Assembly: GCA_016987375.1 (NCBI GenBank)
Contig: PJRA01000011.1
Location: 1,774,446 to 1,838,445, forward strand
Direction: 5' to 3'
DNA from: Brachionus koreanus
Taxonomy: Eukaryota; Rotifera; Eurotatoria; Ploima; Brachionidae
Length of the DNA stretch: 64,000 nucleotides
Positions 45,320 to 57,600 of this stretch are shown here, in pieces. Position 1 is the first letter of the stretch; every line of letters begins with the position of its first letter. The notes below the pieces were generated by a model. The model saw nothing but the letters and a program-made list of their open reading frames with translations, was not told the DNA's origin and did no database searches. The translations under genes were made by a program, and so were the position numbers.

Positions 45320-45455
45320 GACATTTTCACCTTCCACATGACACACTTCACAGGTAACTAATGTAGCTAATAAGCCTTTTTTCCAACAATGACATTATAG
45401 GACCTAAATTTCATTTAAAGTTTTCATTTTATAAAATTTTTTTAAAATTTAAATA
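45320..45455. repeat. Dispersed repeat, copy 1 of 3
   Basis: The stretch with cattttcaccttccacat, ccttttttccaacaatgac and catttaaagttttcatttt recurs at 49340-49480 and, more decayed, at 57175-57890. The sequence just upstream (tcatttgataattggc) is also found at 57040. Confidence 0.8.
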
Positions 45456-45887
45456 AAAAAGAGAAAGTTTATTTAATTAAAAAAAACATTTTTTTATGTT
45501 GCTGAAAGACAATTAATATTGAGTAGAGAATAAAATTTTATTAAAATTAGTTAATATATCAACAGATATTCAATATGAATAAAACAAGCTTCCACTAATC
45601 AATTAATTTGTCATAAATCTAAAAGAAGGTTCTAATATTGAAACAACACAATTGAAATGTCTGAATAAATCATTATTGCAGGCTATAATAGATAAATAAA
45701 TAATTAGTTGAATATATCTATTAATTTATTAATATTAAATTTAAATTTTTAAACATGAAATAAAATAAATACCATTGCCCAAATAACCGGTTAAATTTGC
45801 TTTATTTGTTTATTAAATATTCATGAAATAAAAAATAGAATTTTTTCAGATAATTTTTTGAGTAAATTTTACAATTATTCGTGAAAA
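45456..45887. other. Intergenic region upstream of INTS10
   Basis: AT-rich DNA that should contain the INTS10 promoter. No motif stands out. Confidence 0.45.
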
Positions 45888-48357
45888 ATGCAAGTGGATA
45901 ATAGTCCAGATGAGAACGCAGATCCGAATCCAAAGAGTGATGACGAAAAAATAGAAAAATACAAGCAAACTTTATTTTCAAAGTTAACTGAACATTCAAA
46001 TAACAATTTGGACAAATGCTTATCACAAGTTATCTTTATTCAAGCCATGTTTAAACAAGATCTTAAAGTCTTAGTTAAACTGTTCGATTTTTGTCTTGAT
46101 AAAGGCCAGTTGAAGCTAGCTGCTGATATTTTATTCAATGACATTCTTAAAAATTTTAACTTAAATCAATCTAGCGAGTTCGACACTCATTTGAACAAGT
46201 TCTGCTTGATGATTATAAAAAACTGCTCCACTCAAAAGTCAACCGTAACACAGAAAATGATTGAGCAACTAGACAATCAAGACCAAATATTCTACAAAGT
46301 CTATCAAAGTTTGGATCCTAGTCTACAAGAATTGCTGGTGCTTAAAATACTCGACAAATATCGTTACAGTTTTAACAAGTATGTTAAACTTTTCATCGAA
46401 TCTGACAAAAAGTCTGCACCAGTGACACCTTCACAACAACAAATCGAACTCAAAGAGTTTTATTTAAACTTTTCTCGCACTTATCAATTTGTCTATTTTA
46501 TAAAAGACATTTTGTTTATTTATAAAAAGTACGCTCAAGAATATGGTTTATATTTAATAGACACTTTTCTCAATATTGAGAAGCAAATGCATACATTTTT
46601 GGTTCAAAATGCGACTCAATTAAAGCTCGAGCCTTCCTTAATAAGCATAGAAAAACGTTCTTTGAACTTGATTCGTCGATTTTGTGTACTAGATTTGATT
46701 CAGGACTTTTCGTTTCTTATCGATAAATTAGACAATCGACACTGTTACAGATGGATTGAAAAATGTCTGGAATTTTTCACCAAATACTCAATCAATTCGA
46801 CCAAGGTTTCAATCGAGTCAAATATGCTCGATAAAACTGAGTCAATTGAAATTTTTTATTCACCTGTTAAACTTTTACATGTAAATAAATTAGAGAGAAA
46901 ATTTTTTTTTTTTTAATTTTTTGTTTTTAATTTTTTTAGGACCAGGAAATATTGGTAAATGATATGACAGAGTCTGATGAAAAGAAAAAGCAAGACATCA
47001 TTGAACAAATAAAATCTAGTCTAAAAGATCTAATTGAATATGAATTTGTGTCTTTTGGCAAAGAGTCGACTCCCTATTCAATTGTGTACAAATTGCTAGA
47101 CCAAATTGGCAAAAAGCTCGACTGGCCAAGTATACCAGAAACACACGAGAGCATTCAAGACAAAATGGCTTTTCTTTTTGCCATAAAACAAAAACCAGAC
47201 AAGCAAATATCAATATCAGCATTGAATAAACAAATATCTTTTTATGGCTTAACTTTTTTTTTCAATAAACTAACCGAATTTCAAGCATTGAACAAAATCT
47301 TGTATAATGATCAATTAGTTTTGTTGCCGGCTTACAAGACGGACAATCAGTGCACTCAATTAAGTTGTATTAGTTTTTCACTTGAAAAATGTGTCTCTAA
47401 CCTAGTGTATTCGATTAAAATTTGGCAAAAATTCAATCAGCACAAAGAGTACTATACAATTGTTACCAAATGTCTGAGCAATAGCAAATTGGACAGCTTA
47501 AATTGCTACAAAAATTTTTTGGCAGATTATTACACTAGTTTTCAATTAGGCACAAATCAGCTTGGTCAAAATTCTAGTTACAGTTGGACCAACTTGGCCA
47601 ATTTAAACTTAAAACAAAAAATTCCAGTCATTTCTTATCTATTTTTGAACGAAACTAAATCTTTTAAGGTAACTCTTTTTTGCTATAAGTTTTCTTTTTA
47701 AAGCTTTATTTTTTTTCAAGAATTTTTTTGACGAATTAACTGATTTGTTTAAAATTTTCAAAACAAATGAAAACAATGCTAAAAAAGGAGTTTTTACTTT
47801 AGTTAATTTGAACAAAAAATATTTTTATCTAATTGAATTAAATTGTAGAAATTTTTTAAATTATGTATGCAATTTAATAGCCGAAAAGTTGTGGTTATTG
47901 ATTGATCTTAACCGACTATCGTCCACTGCATTGCTCAAGCACGATCAGTATTTGGTTGTGCTGCTAGTCCTAGTGCAATTAAGTGACAATTCGAAGCTCA
48001 AAGAGTTTTTAATTAAGATCATTCAATCAAAACAATCTCTGGACTTTAAACAATTTTTTAATTTTATTTTTGGTAAGAATAAATATTAAATTTAAATAAC
48101 AATTCAAATTTTTGATTTCAAATAATTTAGACGCCTCAATGCTCCAAGATATTTTAATGGTTATAAACCAATCTGATAAAACATTGATAAATGATAAGTT
48201 TAAACTTGGGCAAAGCGATGCCAATCTAAGCGAAAAATTTTTGCAACAAGTTAACTTTGATATTAATCAAGATCAAATTGAAGATAAAATTGATGAGTTT
48301 TTTGAGAGCCACGTGACAATCTTACAGGAAATATTTGATAAAATGTCCTGTATTTAG
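45888..48357 (+). CDS. INTS10: Integrator complex subunit 10
   Basis: Integrator cleaves nascent snRNA and paused-gene transcripts with RNA polymerase II; INTS10 belongs to its arm module with INTS13 and INTS14. Four exons join in frame: 45888-46880, 46940-47668, 47721-48072 and 48131-48357, giving 766 aa (human about 710). The protein is helical throughout with no catalytic motif. Family-like stretches include YAQEYGLYLIDTFLNIEKQ (human HGVGLGEALLEAETIE region), HCYRWIEKCLEFFTKYS, STPYSIVYKLLDQIGKKLDW, LVYSIKIWQKFNQHKEYYT and the C-terminal HDQYLVVLLVLVQLSDNSKL followed by FKQFFNFIF. The family match is diffuse and judged from memory, so it is less certain than for enzymes. An AATAAA lies about 45 bp after the stop. 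Confidence 0.75.
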
Positions 48358-49339
48358 TTTCGAATTTTTGAAATGATCTTAAAAATTTACAATTTTTTTT
48401 CTGAATAAAAATTTTAATCAATTTTTTTATAAAATTTTACTTTTTCATTTACTCTTAAAAGGTTCTTATAAATTCAATTTTCACGTAATTTCTAGTTTGA
48501 TGAGTGGTAATTTCAGTAATATTCAGATCTTTTTTGATAGCTACTTATGCCATTATTATTATAATTATTAAAAGATAAAAATTACAATAATAGATATATG
48601 AACACTGAATTAATGATCTGTACATAAATGAATTTTTGTAAATCAGCTTTCAATATTTTTAAAATTTTATCTAGAAATTGACCAAAAAAGTTGAATAAAA
48701 TACTTTATAACAGAATAACTTTAGTTTAATCAAATTAAGAAAAAAAATTAAAAATTAATTAATTTATTTTTTTTTGTTTTTAAAAAAATATTAAATTTTA
48801 TTTTTTTCTTTTGCTCAAATTTTTATTTAACAGTTTTAGTCACAAAATCCGTGCCCGATCTGAACCATCTAGACAAAGTAAAAACTTTGATCAAATTTTA
48901 TTTTTCAAACAAAATTTTTACTTTGCCAGCGATTAACTCTCCCCTCAAAAATAATTTACGTTAATTCTTCACTTTTGTTTTTTTAAGCAGCATTGTTTTT
49001 ATTTGTTTAAATCTTTAAAAACAGGTTGACTCCTTTTAAAAATATTATATTTACAAAAATTAGGCCCCATTTTTCTTTACTTTTGAGTCATATAATTTTG
49101 AGTCCTTAAGATATTTAAAAATCAACGTTGATTAATTAAAATAAATGAAATCTGTAATGTATTCAGAGATAAAATAGTAGACAATTAAACAAAGGAAATA
49201 TAGGAATTCAACATAAAACATAAAATACATAAAAGTCAAGAGTAGCAGTAAATTTTTTAAATTAATTATATGTTTTTTATCTTTTTTTGTTTTTTTCTTA
49301 CCTCCCTATTAAATTTTTTCAAACCAATTTTGTATCCGT
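48358..49339. other. Intergenic sequence between convergent genes
   Basis: AT-rich DNA between INTS10 and the repeats before PRDX6. No gene seen. Confidence 0.5.
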
Positions 49340-49480
49340 CTTACTTTTAACCCATTTTCACCTTCCACATAACATGTTCCATGAATTGCTACTGATTATA
49401 GGCCTTTTTTCCAAAAATGACGTAATAGTATCTAAATTACATTTAAAGTTTTCATTTTAAAAATTTTTTTAAAATTAAAT
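49340..49480. repeat. Dispersed repeat, copy 2 of 3
   Basis: Aligns with 45320-45455 over about 130 bp (cccattttcaccttccacat, ggccttttttccaaaaatga, atttaaagttttcatttta). Confidence 0.85.
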
Positions 49481-49689
49481 AATAAATAGTGAGACATATC
49501 ACTTTGAACAGCATGCAATTCTGTTTATTTTTATATTAAAAAAGGCTTAATTTAATTTAAGTTTTAGAATTACAAAAATATTTATTAAATTTAAAAAAAG
49601 GAGTTTATTTAAAAAACAATAAATATTAACGGAAGTAAATTTTGGAAGATATATGAATCTGACAGGAAACAACTTCCACTCTGAAATTA

Positions 49690-49960
49690 AATTCTGGAGA
49701 CACACTGGCCTAAGACATTTTTGAATGCTGACATATACAAAAAAATAAATTTAGAGCCATTTAGTAAAAAATGATACGAAAAAAAAATATGCTAAATGGA
49801 CATCTCAAGGACGACGAAGGTAGGAAGACCAGGAGTAATATGAAGATCAAAAATTAAGAAAGGGCTAATCGCAATGGGAATGACATTGGGAAAAGTAAGG
49901 GTAAAGGCAAAAGATCGACTTGAGTGGAAATCAAAAGTAATGACCATATGCTTCACAATG
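49690..49960 (+). mobile_element. LINE fragment, 3' end of reverse transcriptase ORF
   Basis: Third copy of the family at 3283 and 41776: gagacacactggcctaagac at the left and gacttgagtggaaatcaaaa near the right. Many indels; dead. Confidence 0.85.
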
Positions 49961-50039
49961 TATGAAAAAAGAAAAAAAAGGTTTTAGATCGAGGAAGAAC
50001 TTAAAAGTAAAAAGCATTCAGATTATTATTAATGTTTCC

Positions 50040-50073
50040 AAGATTTTTTCACTCTCAGTGGGTTTTGAACCCT
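50040..50073 (-). mobile_element. tRNA-derived SINE fragment
   Basis: On the minus strand gggttcaaaacccactgaga continues to gtgaaaaaatctt. This matches the box B and following part of the SINE at 24918 (ctcaaaacccactgacgg...gaatctt). Only this short piece is left. Confidence 0.6.
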
Positions 50074-50145
50074 TTTAATATAATGTTATTATTATTAAAT
50101 GAATGTGGATTTTTGGGTCCTACTCAAAAAAGCTGTCTTCTTTTA

Positions 50146-50182
50146 ACTCGTTTTAACATGTCATATTTGTGTTAAAACGAGT
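50146..50182. repeat. Perfect 13-bp hairpin downstream of PRDX6
   Basis: ACTCGTTTTAACA at 50146-50158 pairs exactly with TGTTAAAACGAGT at 50170-50182 around an 11-base loop. It lies about 140 bp past the PRDX6 stop, so it could sit in its 3' UTR or be a MITE remnant. Confidence 0.7.
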
Positions 50183-50321
50183 AAGAAATAATTTAAACAT
50201 TATCTTTTATTGTGATAGTCAATATTCTTAACAAATAAAAAATCACTTGTAAAAGAAAAATAAAATTTATTTTTAAAATAATATTCCAAGTCTTTCTTGA
50301 CTAAAAAAAAAGCTTTCAAAA

Positions 50322-51043
50322 TTATGGCTGTGGCGTAGTTCTAAGATAATTTTTTTGACTAGGCACTTGAATGACATTGTGGCCCTTAGGAAACAATTTG
50401 TTTGTTTCTTCTTCTTTAACACCTGGTTGAATCATGCAATCTTCGCCATTTTTCCAATCAACCGGAGTTGCTACTTTATGCTTTGCACACAATTGAAGTG
50501 AATCAACTACTCTCAAAATTTCACTTAAAACAATTAGTAATTAAAAAAAAACACTTAACTAAAACAGAACAAAACTAACTCAAAATTTCTGCCTGTAGTA
50601 GCTGGATACAAAAATGATAGTTTTAACTTCTTGTCTGGCCCAATGATAAAAACAGCTCTTGCAGTTAGAGGTATGCCAGCCGGGTCCCTCTCATCAGGAT
50701 CTATCATGTTCAATTTTTCAGCCAAGTGCCTCGTCTTGTCATCGATTATTGGAAATGGAAATTTTTTGGAAGTGTCAAGTTTACCATAACATTGTATATC
50801 TTTTATCCAATCATTATGCATGGACACATCGTTGCAAGACAAGGCAATTAATTTGACATTTCGTTTGGTAAATTCTTCGGCCAATTGAGCGGCACGTGCT
50901 AGTTCAGTTGTACATACTGGTGTAAAATCATGGGGATGACTAAACAAAATACACCAAGAGTCGCCGATAAACTCATGAAAATTTATTTGGCCTTCGTTTG
51001 TGACAGCGTTGAAATTAGGGAAAATGTGTCCGAGTAAAACCAT
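50322..51043 (-). CDS. PRDX6: Peroxiredoxin-6 (1-Cys peroxiredoxin)
   Basis: Thiol peroxidase that reduces H2O2 and phospholipid hydroperoxides. Two exons, 51043-50580 and 50523-50322, give 221 aa (human 224). The peroxidatic site is intact: HDFTPVCTTELARAAQLAEE with Cys45, and the conserved Arg in LTARAVFI. PFPIIDDKTRHLAEKL, YPATTGRNFDEILRVVDSLQ and the C-terminal KNYLRTTPQP are typical of PRDX6. The phospholipase motif of vertebrate PRDX6 (GDSWG) is GDSWC here (Ser30, Cys32), so the GxSxG form is broken although Ser and the upstream His24 remain. The ATG follows directly after TTTTTTTCTCATTAG, an acceptor-like sequence, which suggests a leader intron or trans-splicing. Confidence 0.95.
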
Positions 51044-51707
51044 CTAATGAGAAAAAAACTGTTAAAAAAATTTGAAAAAATTATTTTCAATACAAAATAA
51101 ATTTTAAAAGCCAAAAATATTTCAGGCTAATGCAAACATGTGATTATTTTAGAACATACTGGATAAAATACGTAATAATAAAATGTGCTTGATGGAAATT
51201 ATTTTACAACACAGCTCCTAATTTTTTATTCATAAATTTTAATTTTCATAATAATAATTATTTATTCATACAAAATTTTAATTTGAAATTTTATCAAAAT
51301 TTAGATAAAACAAATATTTTTTAGCTTTTTTTTCATATCTATTTACTTCATATTCATATTCAATCAATCAATTCAGACATAAGTTTCACATCTCTTCTAC
51401 TTAATGATGATAAATGACAGGACTTTTGATTAAGTCTTATTGAATAAAATTAAAATAAATATTTTTAAATAAGATTGGAAAAATTTTGAGTCTAAATGAG
51501 TAAAATGAGCTCCTGTTTTTTCATAATCATTTTTTAATAGTCAATAATTAAGTCAGTAGGAATGGGCAACCGGTTTTACATCAAAAATGGGTTGATAAAA
51601 TTGTCAAATCAATGAAATAAGGACTATTCTTAATTTTTTTTTCTTTAATTAAAGTACATATTAAATCTTTTTAATAAAAATTTAATTAATGTGATTAAAA
51701 AAATATC
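51044..51707. other. Region upstream of PRDX6
   Basis: AT-rich DNA expected to hold the PRDX6 promoter and possible leader exon. No clear motif or repeat. Confidence 0.45.
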
Positions 51708-53396
51708 TTAACAATAAAAGGCTAGAGGGGTCTTTTTAAACCCTTTTGTTACTTCCCACAGTGGTTTAATTAAGTACAAAAATTTTAATTTAACAATAAT
51801 TATCAAAAATAAAAATTTTAAAATTTTTATAATATTTTTTGGCAGAAAAAAGCCTAAACTTTCATTTGAAAAAAAAAATTATTTTTTATAAAAAGTCTTA
51901 TTTAGATCTCACAGAAAATGATTAAAAGTCAGCTTTTAAAATACACATGTTTCTTTTCAAAATACACAGCTATATTTGAATTCTAGTTTTAAACAAATAT
52001 AGATTTTCTTTCGAATTTTTTTTGACCAAACGTTTTTTTAAAACTTATTTATATGTATACTGATAGTACATTATGTCACCTTTTCCAACTTTTTCCACGC
52101 AGAGTCAATTATTAACCTATTTTTACAAAAATTTCAAAAATAATTCTTATAACCTCAAATGATAAAAAACTTTACTCGCTGTGAATTATACGAATATGCT
52201 ATAACAATGATTTGGTTTTTAAACCTAACGAGTTTAGATTCAAATTATAAGAAGGTTTAACATTTTTAACAATAAGTGAAATTAATAGAAAATGTCGTAA
52301 CAAGAAAAATAAAAATTTAATAATTCAATATTTGAAGAAAATAACAATGAGCAAGATGAAGAAATACAAGACTTTGATTAGCCTGAAGATCTAAAAATTT
52401 ATCAAATTCAAAACAGTGATGAAAATATCTTTATAGAAAGGCAAAATGACTTCCAACATTATTTTTATAACGAATAAAAAAATTTTGAGATTAAAAATTT
52501 TTATTTTATATGGACTTATATATTTTAATTTAATAACTAAGTAATTTATACAAACTTTGAAGGAAAGATTATGGATGAAGATTACTAAGATTTCTAAAAC
52601 ATATAAAAAGTGATCACCACATAAATTCATTTTTTTTAGATAAAGTTAATCAAAACATTAAAATAATATTAAGTGCAGTGAATAAAACAAATAAACAAAT
52701 TCATTTTTTAATCTTTTACAAAAGAGATTATTAAAACATAAAATAAGTTTTGGTAGTTTTATTGATGAGAAAAGTCTTTTGCGCATGACAGTCTTTTGAA
52801 CATAAACAAAATGAATACATGACCTTCATTTTGTGATCATAAACATTTTTAGCGAATATAGAGCATCGATTAGTTTAACGCTTTTGGATATCTTATGATA
52901 AAGAATTTGAGTTCCTAGTCAGATTTTATATTTGCAAAAAATACCCAATTTATTTTTTTCCTCTTTTTAGTAAAATGATTTTAGAAATGGGTATATATTT
53001 TATGTTTTTTTTTAACCTTTTGATTTTTTCGAATATCCAAAAAAAGTTATTGTACTAATTTTTGATTTTTAAACCCTTTTTAAACTCTATAAACCTGTAT
53101 CCAAAGATTTTTTTTTATAATTTTTTATCAAAATTGAAAATTATTTGAACTTAAAATCAAGAGAAAATTATTAATTTTTTAAAAAATTTGAGTTGAAAAA
53201 TTCAATAACTGTGTTTTCTTTATTTGTTTTTTTATTCAATAAATTAAATAATTTTTTTTTCAATCAAATGTTAAATCAAAACTATTAATAAATTATTTAA
53301 TATTTATTCCAAAAAAATTTTATTTTCATTTAAAAAAAATAAAAAAACGACTCAGATAAAATGGGTCGAAAAATCCCTCCGACCTTTGATTGTTAA
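51708..53396. mobile_element. piggyBac-like element, non-coding or decayed, 1.7 kb
   Basis: The left end is TTAACAATAAAAGGCTAGAG followed by GGGTCTTTTTAAACCC; the right end on the minus strand is TTAACAATCAAAGGTCGGAG followed by GGATTTTTCGACCC. Both ends carry TTAA, the piggyBac target. Around 52310-52440 an interrupted frame reads EENNNEQDEEIQDFD, then QIQNSDENIF, which resembles the acidic N-terminus common in piggyBac transposases. No intact transposase or catalytic Asp motif is visible. Confidence 0.65.
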
Positions 53397-53824
53397 AAAT
53401 ACTCGTCTTCTTTCTTTTAAATTTTTTATTATGTTCTCTTAAGTTTTGACTCAAACTTATCTCATTGTTTTTTTAAGAACTTCCAATTCATCTTATTCAA
53501 AACTTTGCTGATTTTGTGGCACTCAATCATTTAACCTATAAAATCTTAAATTTGTTAATATAGTCATTCTAAAATAGATCTTTAAAGCAAAAATTTACTT
53601 TTTTTTCTCTTCTGTATTTCTTTAAAAAATAAAATATTGAACAGCTATTCAACAAAATTATTCTCGAAAAAATAGAAGATAAAAGATTCATTTTTAAAAA
53701 GCGAAGAAATACGCAAATTATTTGCAGAATAAATTGAAAAAATATTTAAACAAAAGCTTTTAGATGACTTTAATTTGTTTTGGTTTTTTAAATTAAAATT
53801 GAGAAAAATGACTCAAGAAATTTA

Positions 53825-54240
53825 AACCATAGATTTGTTCCAAATTTTGTCTAGTTTTATATTATGTAAAAAAAAAAAAGTGGTTAAAAGTGACCTCTGG
53901 GACGAGATTCGATTTAAATGGAAAAAAGTGCATTTTTTTGATATTTTTAAGCTAAAAAAATCGGCACATCTTCTTTTTTTTATTTTAAAACAATCGAGTT
54001 TTTAGAAAATTTTATGCTCTTTCAGAAATGATATAACTTGTCTATATATATATGTTCTATCATATAGATTTAGGGTCTCAAAGACCAACAACTCGATATT
54101 CGGTCGACTGTTTTTAGACCCCTGGGTACAAATTTTTTTTTTTAGACCTCCCCAAAAAAAAAATCAATTTTAGGGTTTTAAAGGTCGTAGATTACGAATA
54201 TGAAGTCAAAAATTAGAAATTTAGCTAGCACGGAAGTTAG
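53825..54240. repeat. Old dispersed repeat related to the 59.6-60.4 kb element
   Basis: aaaccatagatttgttccaaattttgtctagttttat matches aaaccatagttttgttcagaattttctctagttttag at 60081. The later agacctcccc...tttagggttttaaagg...gaagtt pieces follow in the same order at 60370-60500. The two copies are clearly diverged. Confidence 0.6.
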
Positions 54241-54279
54241 AATTTCCTGCACTTTAAAACATTCAACATTCAAGCTTTC

Positions 54280-54395
54280 TGTATTCAATGTTGACGACCA
54301 GAGAACAGGCTGCTCATAGGACTAAGGTTCTCTTGCTTGATTCATCCGGCAACTCGCAGTCATCAAACTACTACTACTACTACTACTAATAATAA
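54280..54395 (+). repeat. Possible retroelement 3' end with (ACT)n tail
   Basis: A GC-richer stretch (gacgaccagagaacaggctg ... catccggcaactcgcagtca) ends in a run of ACT units at about 54368-54390 and then AATAAT units. Such tails are common at the 3' ends of CR1-like LINEs and their SINEs. No homologous copy was found in the window. Confidence 0.35.
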
Positions 54396-54660
54396 TATCA
54401 ATTTTATTTTTACAGATTTGAAAAAAAAATCAAAAAATTTAATTTAGATGCTTGAAATTGAGATCTAAATTGACTTTTATTTATTTTGTTTTTTTAATTG
54501 AATCAAAATCGGCTTTTATATGAATGAATTCTTGACAATAGTATGTAAAAAATAAAAATTATAATTTTTTATTAATAAACATGTTGAAACATGAAAAAGA
54601 ATTAAAAAATATAAATTCGATGGTGCTTTTTAATTAAAAATTAAATTTTCAAAAATCAAA

Positions 54661-57600
54661 ATGTCTGATAAGCCAGATTATTCTTGTGAGTATGCCAAAA
54701 GTGACCGATCCGGATGCAAATTGTGCAAAACAAACATTGGCATGTCATCTCTGCGAATGGCTATTTATGTTCAGGTAAAATTTAGAAAGTTAAATCTTTA
54801 GCATTAGATAATCTTTTTTCTAGAGCCCGTTTTTTGATGGCAAAGTAAATTTATAAAAGATTTTGGAAAATTTTTTATTGAGCCTGATATTTAGATGGCC
54901 AATTGGTATCATTTTAACTGCTTTTGGAAAAAAGCAAAGCCTTTAGATACTGCATTTATCAAGGGATTTGACAATTTAAGGTTGACTAAAATAGAAAATT
55001 GCTATGTTGAATTTTTAAAATTTATTTTAAGATGGGAAGATCAGCAAAAAATCAAAAAAAAAATGGGACTTGTTGCGGTAGATGAAACAAAGGATGGAGA
55101 TTCTAAAAAGCTTAAAAGTGAAGATGATAATCTAGAAAAACAATTAAAAGTGATTTTAAAATTTTTATCAAAGTTTTTTATTTAATTAAAAAAAAAAATA
55201 AAAAAATTTTTTCTTAAAGATTCAATCTGAAAAATTTTGGAAATTAAGAGACAGTTTAAACAAAGAAGTATCGAATGATTTACTCAAAGAATTAATTTTA
55301 GAAAATTCACAAAAAATAATCAAAGGAGGAAGAGATGATGTATTTTGAAAAAAATTATTAAAATTTAAAAAGAATTAGTTTTTTTTAATTAAAAAGTTAT
55401 TGGCATTTTTGACTGATATTATGATGTTCGGTCCTCTAGAGGCTTGTCCGGAATGCAAAAATGGTCAGCTTGTTTTAAGAGGCATAGCCTACTATTGCAC
55501 TGGCAACATAACTGAATGGACAAATTGTGGCTATCAAACTCAAGAGCCAAAGCGTAGTCAAAATTTTCTTTTGGATGATGAACTCAAAAAGGAGTTTACT
55601 TGCTTTAAAAATTTTAAATTTCAGCCTGGTAAAAGACTATTTGCCAAATCTTTAGATCAAATAGAAAATGAGAAAGAAAATAAGCTTAAAGCTTCAAATG
55701 AGGCCAAACAAAATCTTAAATTAACAAATTTAAGATTTTCATCAGTTGGAAAATTGAGTTTGAAAAATGCCGATATAAAGCAAATAATAGAGCTTTATGG
55801 TGGAATTTTTAGCTCCACTGTTGATGAATTTACAGTTGCAGTAATTTCAACTGAAGATGAGCTCGAAAAAAATAATAAAAAAATTCGAGACTGTCAAGCT
55901 TATCAAGTGACAATGGTCAGCGAAAATTTCTTGAAAGACCTTCAGGATAGTAAAAATGCCAAAGACGCAATAGGTCTAATCACAGATAATACAATAAGTA
56001 CATGGTTGAGTAGTTTATCAGACAATATTGAATCTTGCAAAAAACGCTATGAAGATATAAAAAGTCAAGAAATTAGTGAAAAGTATTCTGTGGTTAAATC
56101 AATTGGTGATGGAAGTGGTAAAATAAAAATGAAGATAAAAGGAGGTGCTGTTGTTGATCCAGACACTAATTTGCAAGACGAAGCTCATGTTTTGCTTGAA
56201 CAAGGTACAAAAGATCCTTATTCAGTGGTTCTTGGATTAGTTGATATTTCAAGAGGAACTAATTCTTATTATAAAATGCAAATTATTGAACATGATAAAC
56301 GATCCGTCTATTACTTGTTCCGAGCTTGGGGAAGAGTTGGAACTACAATTGGAGGAAACAAACTCGAATATTATATGAATAAAAATGATCCTATTCAAGA
56401 CTTTTGTTCACTTTATTTGGAAAAAACAGGCAATAGTTGGTCTAGTAGAAAATACGCTTCAAAACAACCAAATAAATTTTATCCTCTTGAAATGGACTAC
56501 GGAAATGTAAAAACATTAATTTGAGTGATAAAATTTTTTAAAACTAATATTTTGATGAAGGAGGAAGATGATAATGTGAAATCACGTCTCTCAGATCAAA
56601 ACTATGTATCCAGCTCGGCATTAGCTATGCCGATTCAAAGCTTAATTAGACTTATTTTTGATATTGAAACTATGAAGCAGCAAATGAAAGAATTTGAAGT
56701 AAGAGCAATATTGAATTATTTTCTGTCTACTTAGACTTAAATTTGGGTAAAATAATTAAACGAGATCAAAATTTTTTAGGAATTTTTAAAAAAAATTCTT
56801 ACCAGCACTAAGTCAGTCTTATTTATTACTAATATTTTGAATTCATTTGAATTTAGGTAAAAATTTAATAAAAAAATATTATGTTTTTTAAAATAAAACA
56901 ATTTTCAAAAATATAATTTTAATATTCTGGCATGGTAGTTGTAGCTATTTTGTTGTAGAAAATTTTCATTTCATATTAAAAAAATAACATCTGTTAGGTT
57001 TTCTAATCAAATTATTGTGACAATGTGATGTGTATAAGTCATTTGATAATTGGCAAGTCATAACCTAAAAGTTACTCTCAATATCCGTACGCAGATCATT
57101 CTGGTCGAAGATGGCTGAACTTCATTACCATTACTTCCTTTGAAGGATCGTATCACTACTTTTAAATTTTTAAATCAATATTGTACCCTTCTTATTTTAG
57201 CCACATATTCACCTATCACTAAATATATTTCACGATATGCTGTTGTTGCTGTTGGTCATTTTTTTTAGAATTGAATTAACAAATACTTTAAAGTATTAAG
57301 TTTTAGAATTATATATATGCTAATATCAATAATTAAAATCTAAAATTTTCAAATATAAAACTTGATAGATAAAATAATTGAGTATACGAAAAAAAGTAAA
57401 AATTTAGAAAAAAAATATTTTCCACCTCGGCCATCAATCATCATCATTATAAAGCAGTTTAGAGGTACACAACACTAACAAAAACTCATATTTTTTTTTC
57501 TTCTATTATTAAATATAGATCCTCGTCAATCAATTTAAAAAAAAAATCATATTAATGCTCATAATTAAGTCATAAGCCAAAAATAGTTTAATGCTTGTTA

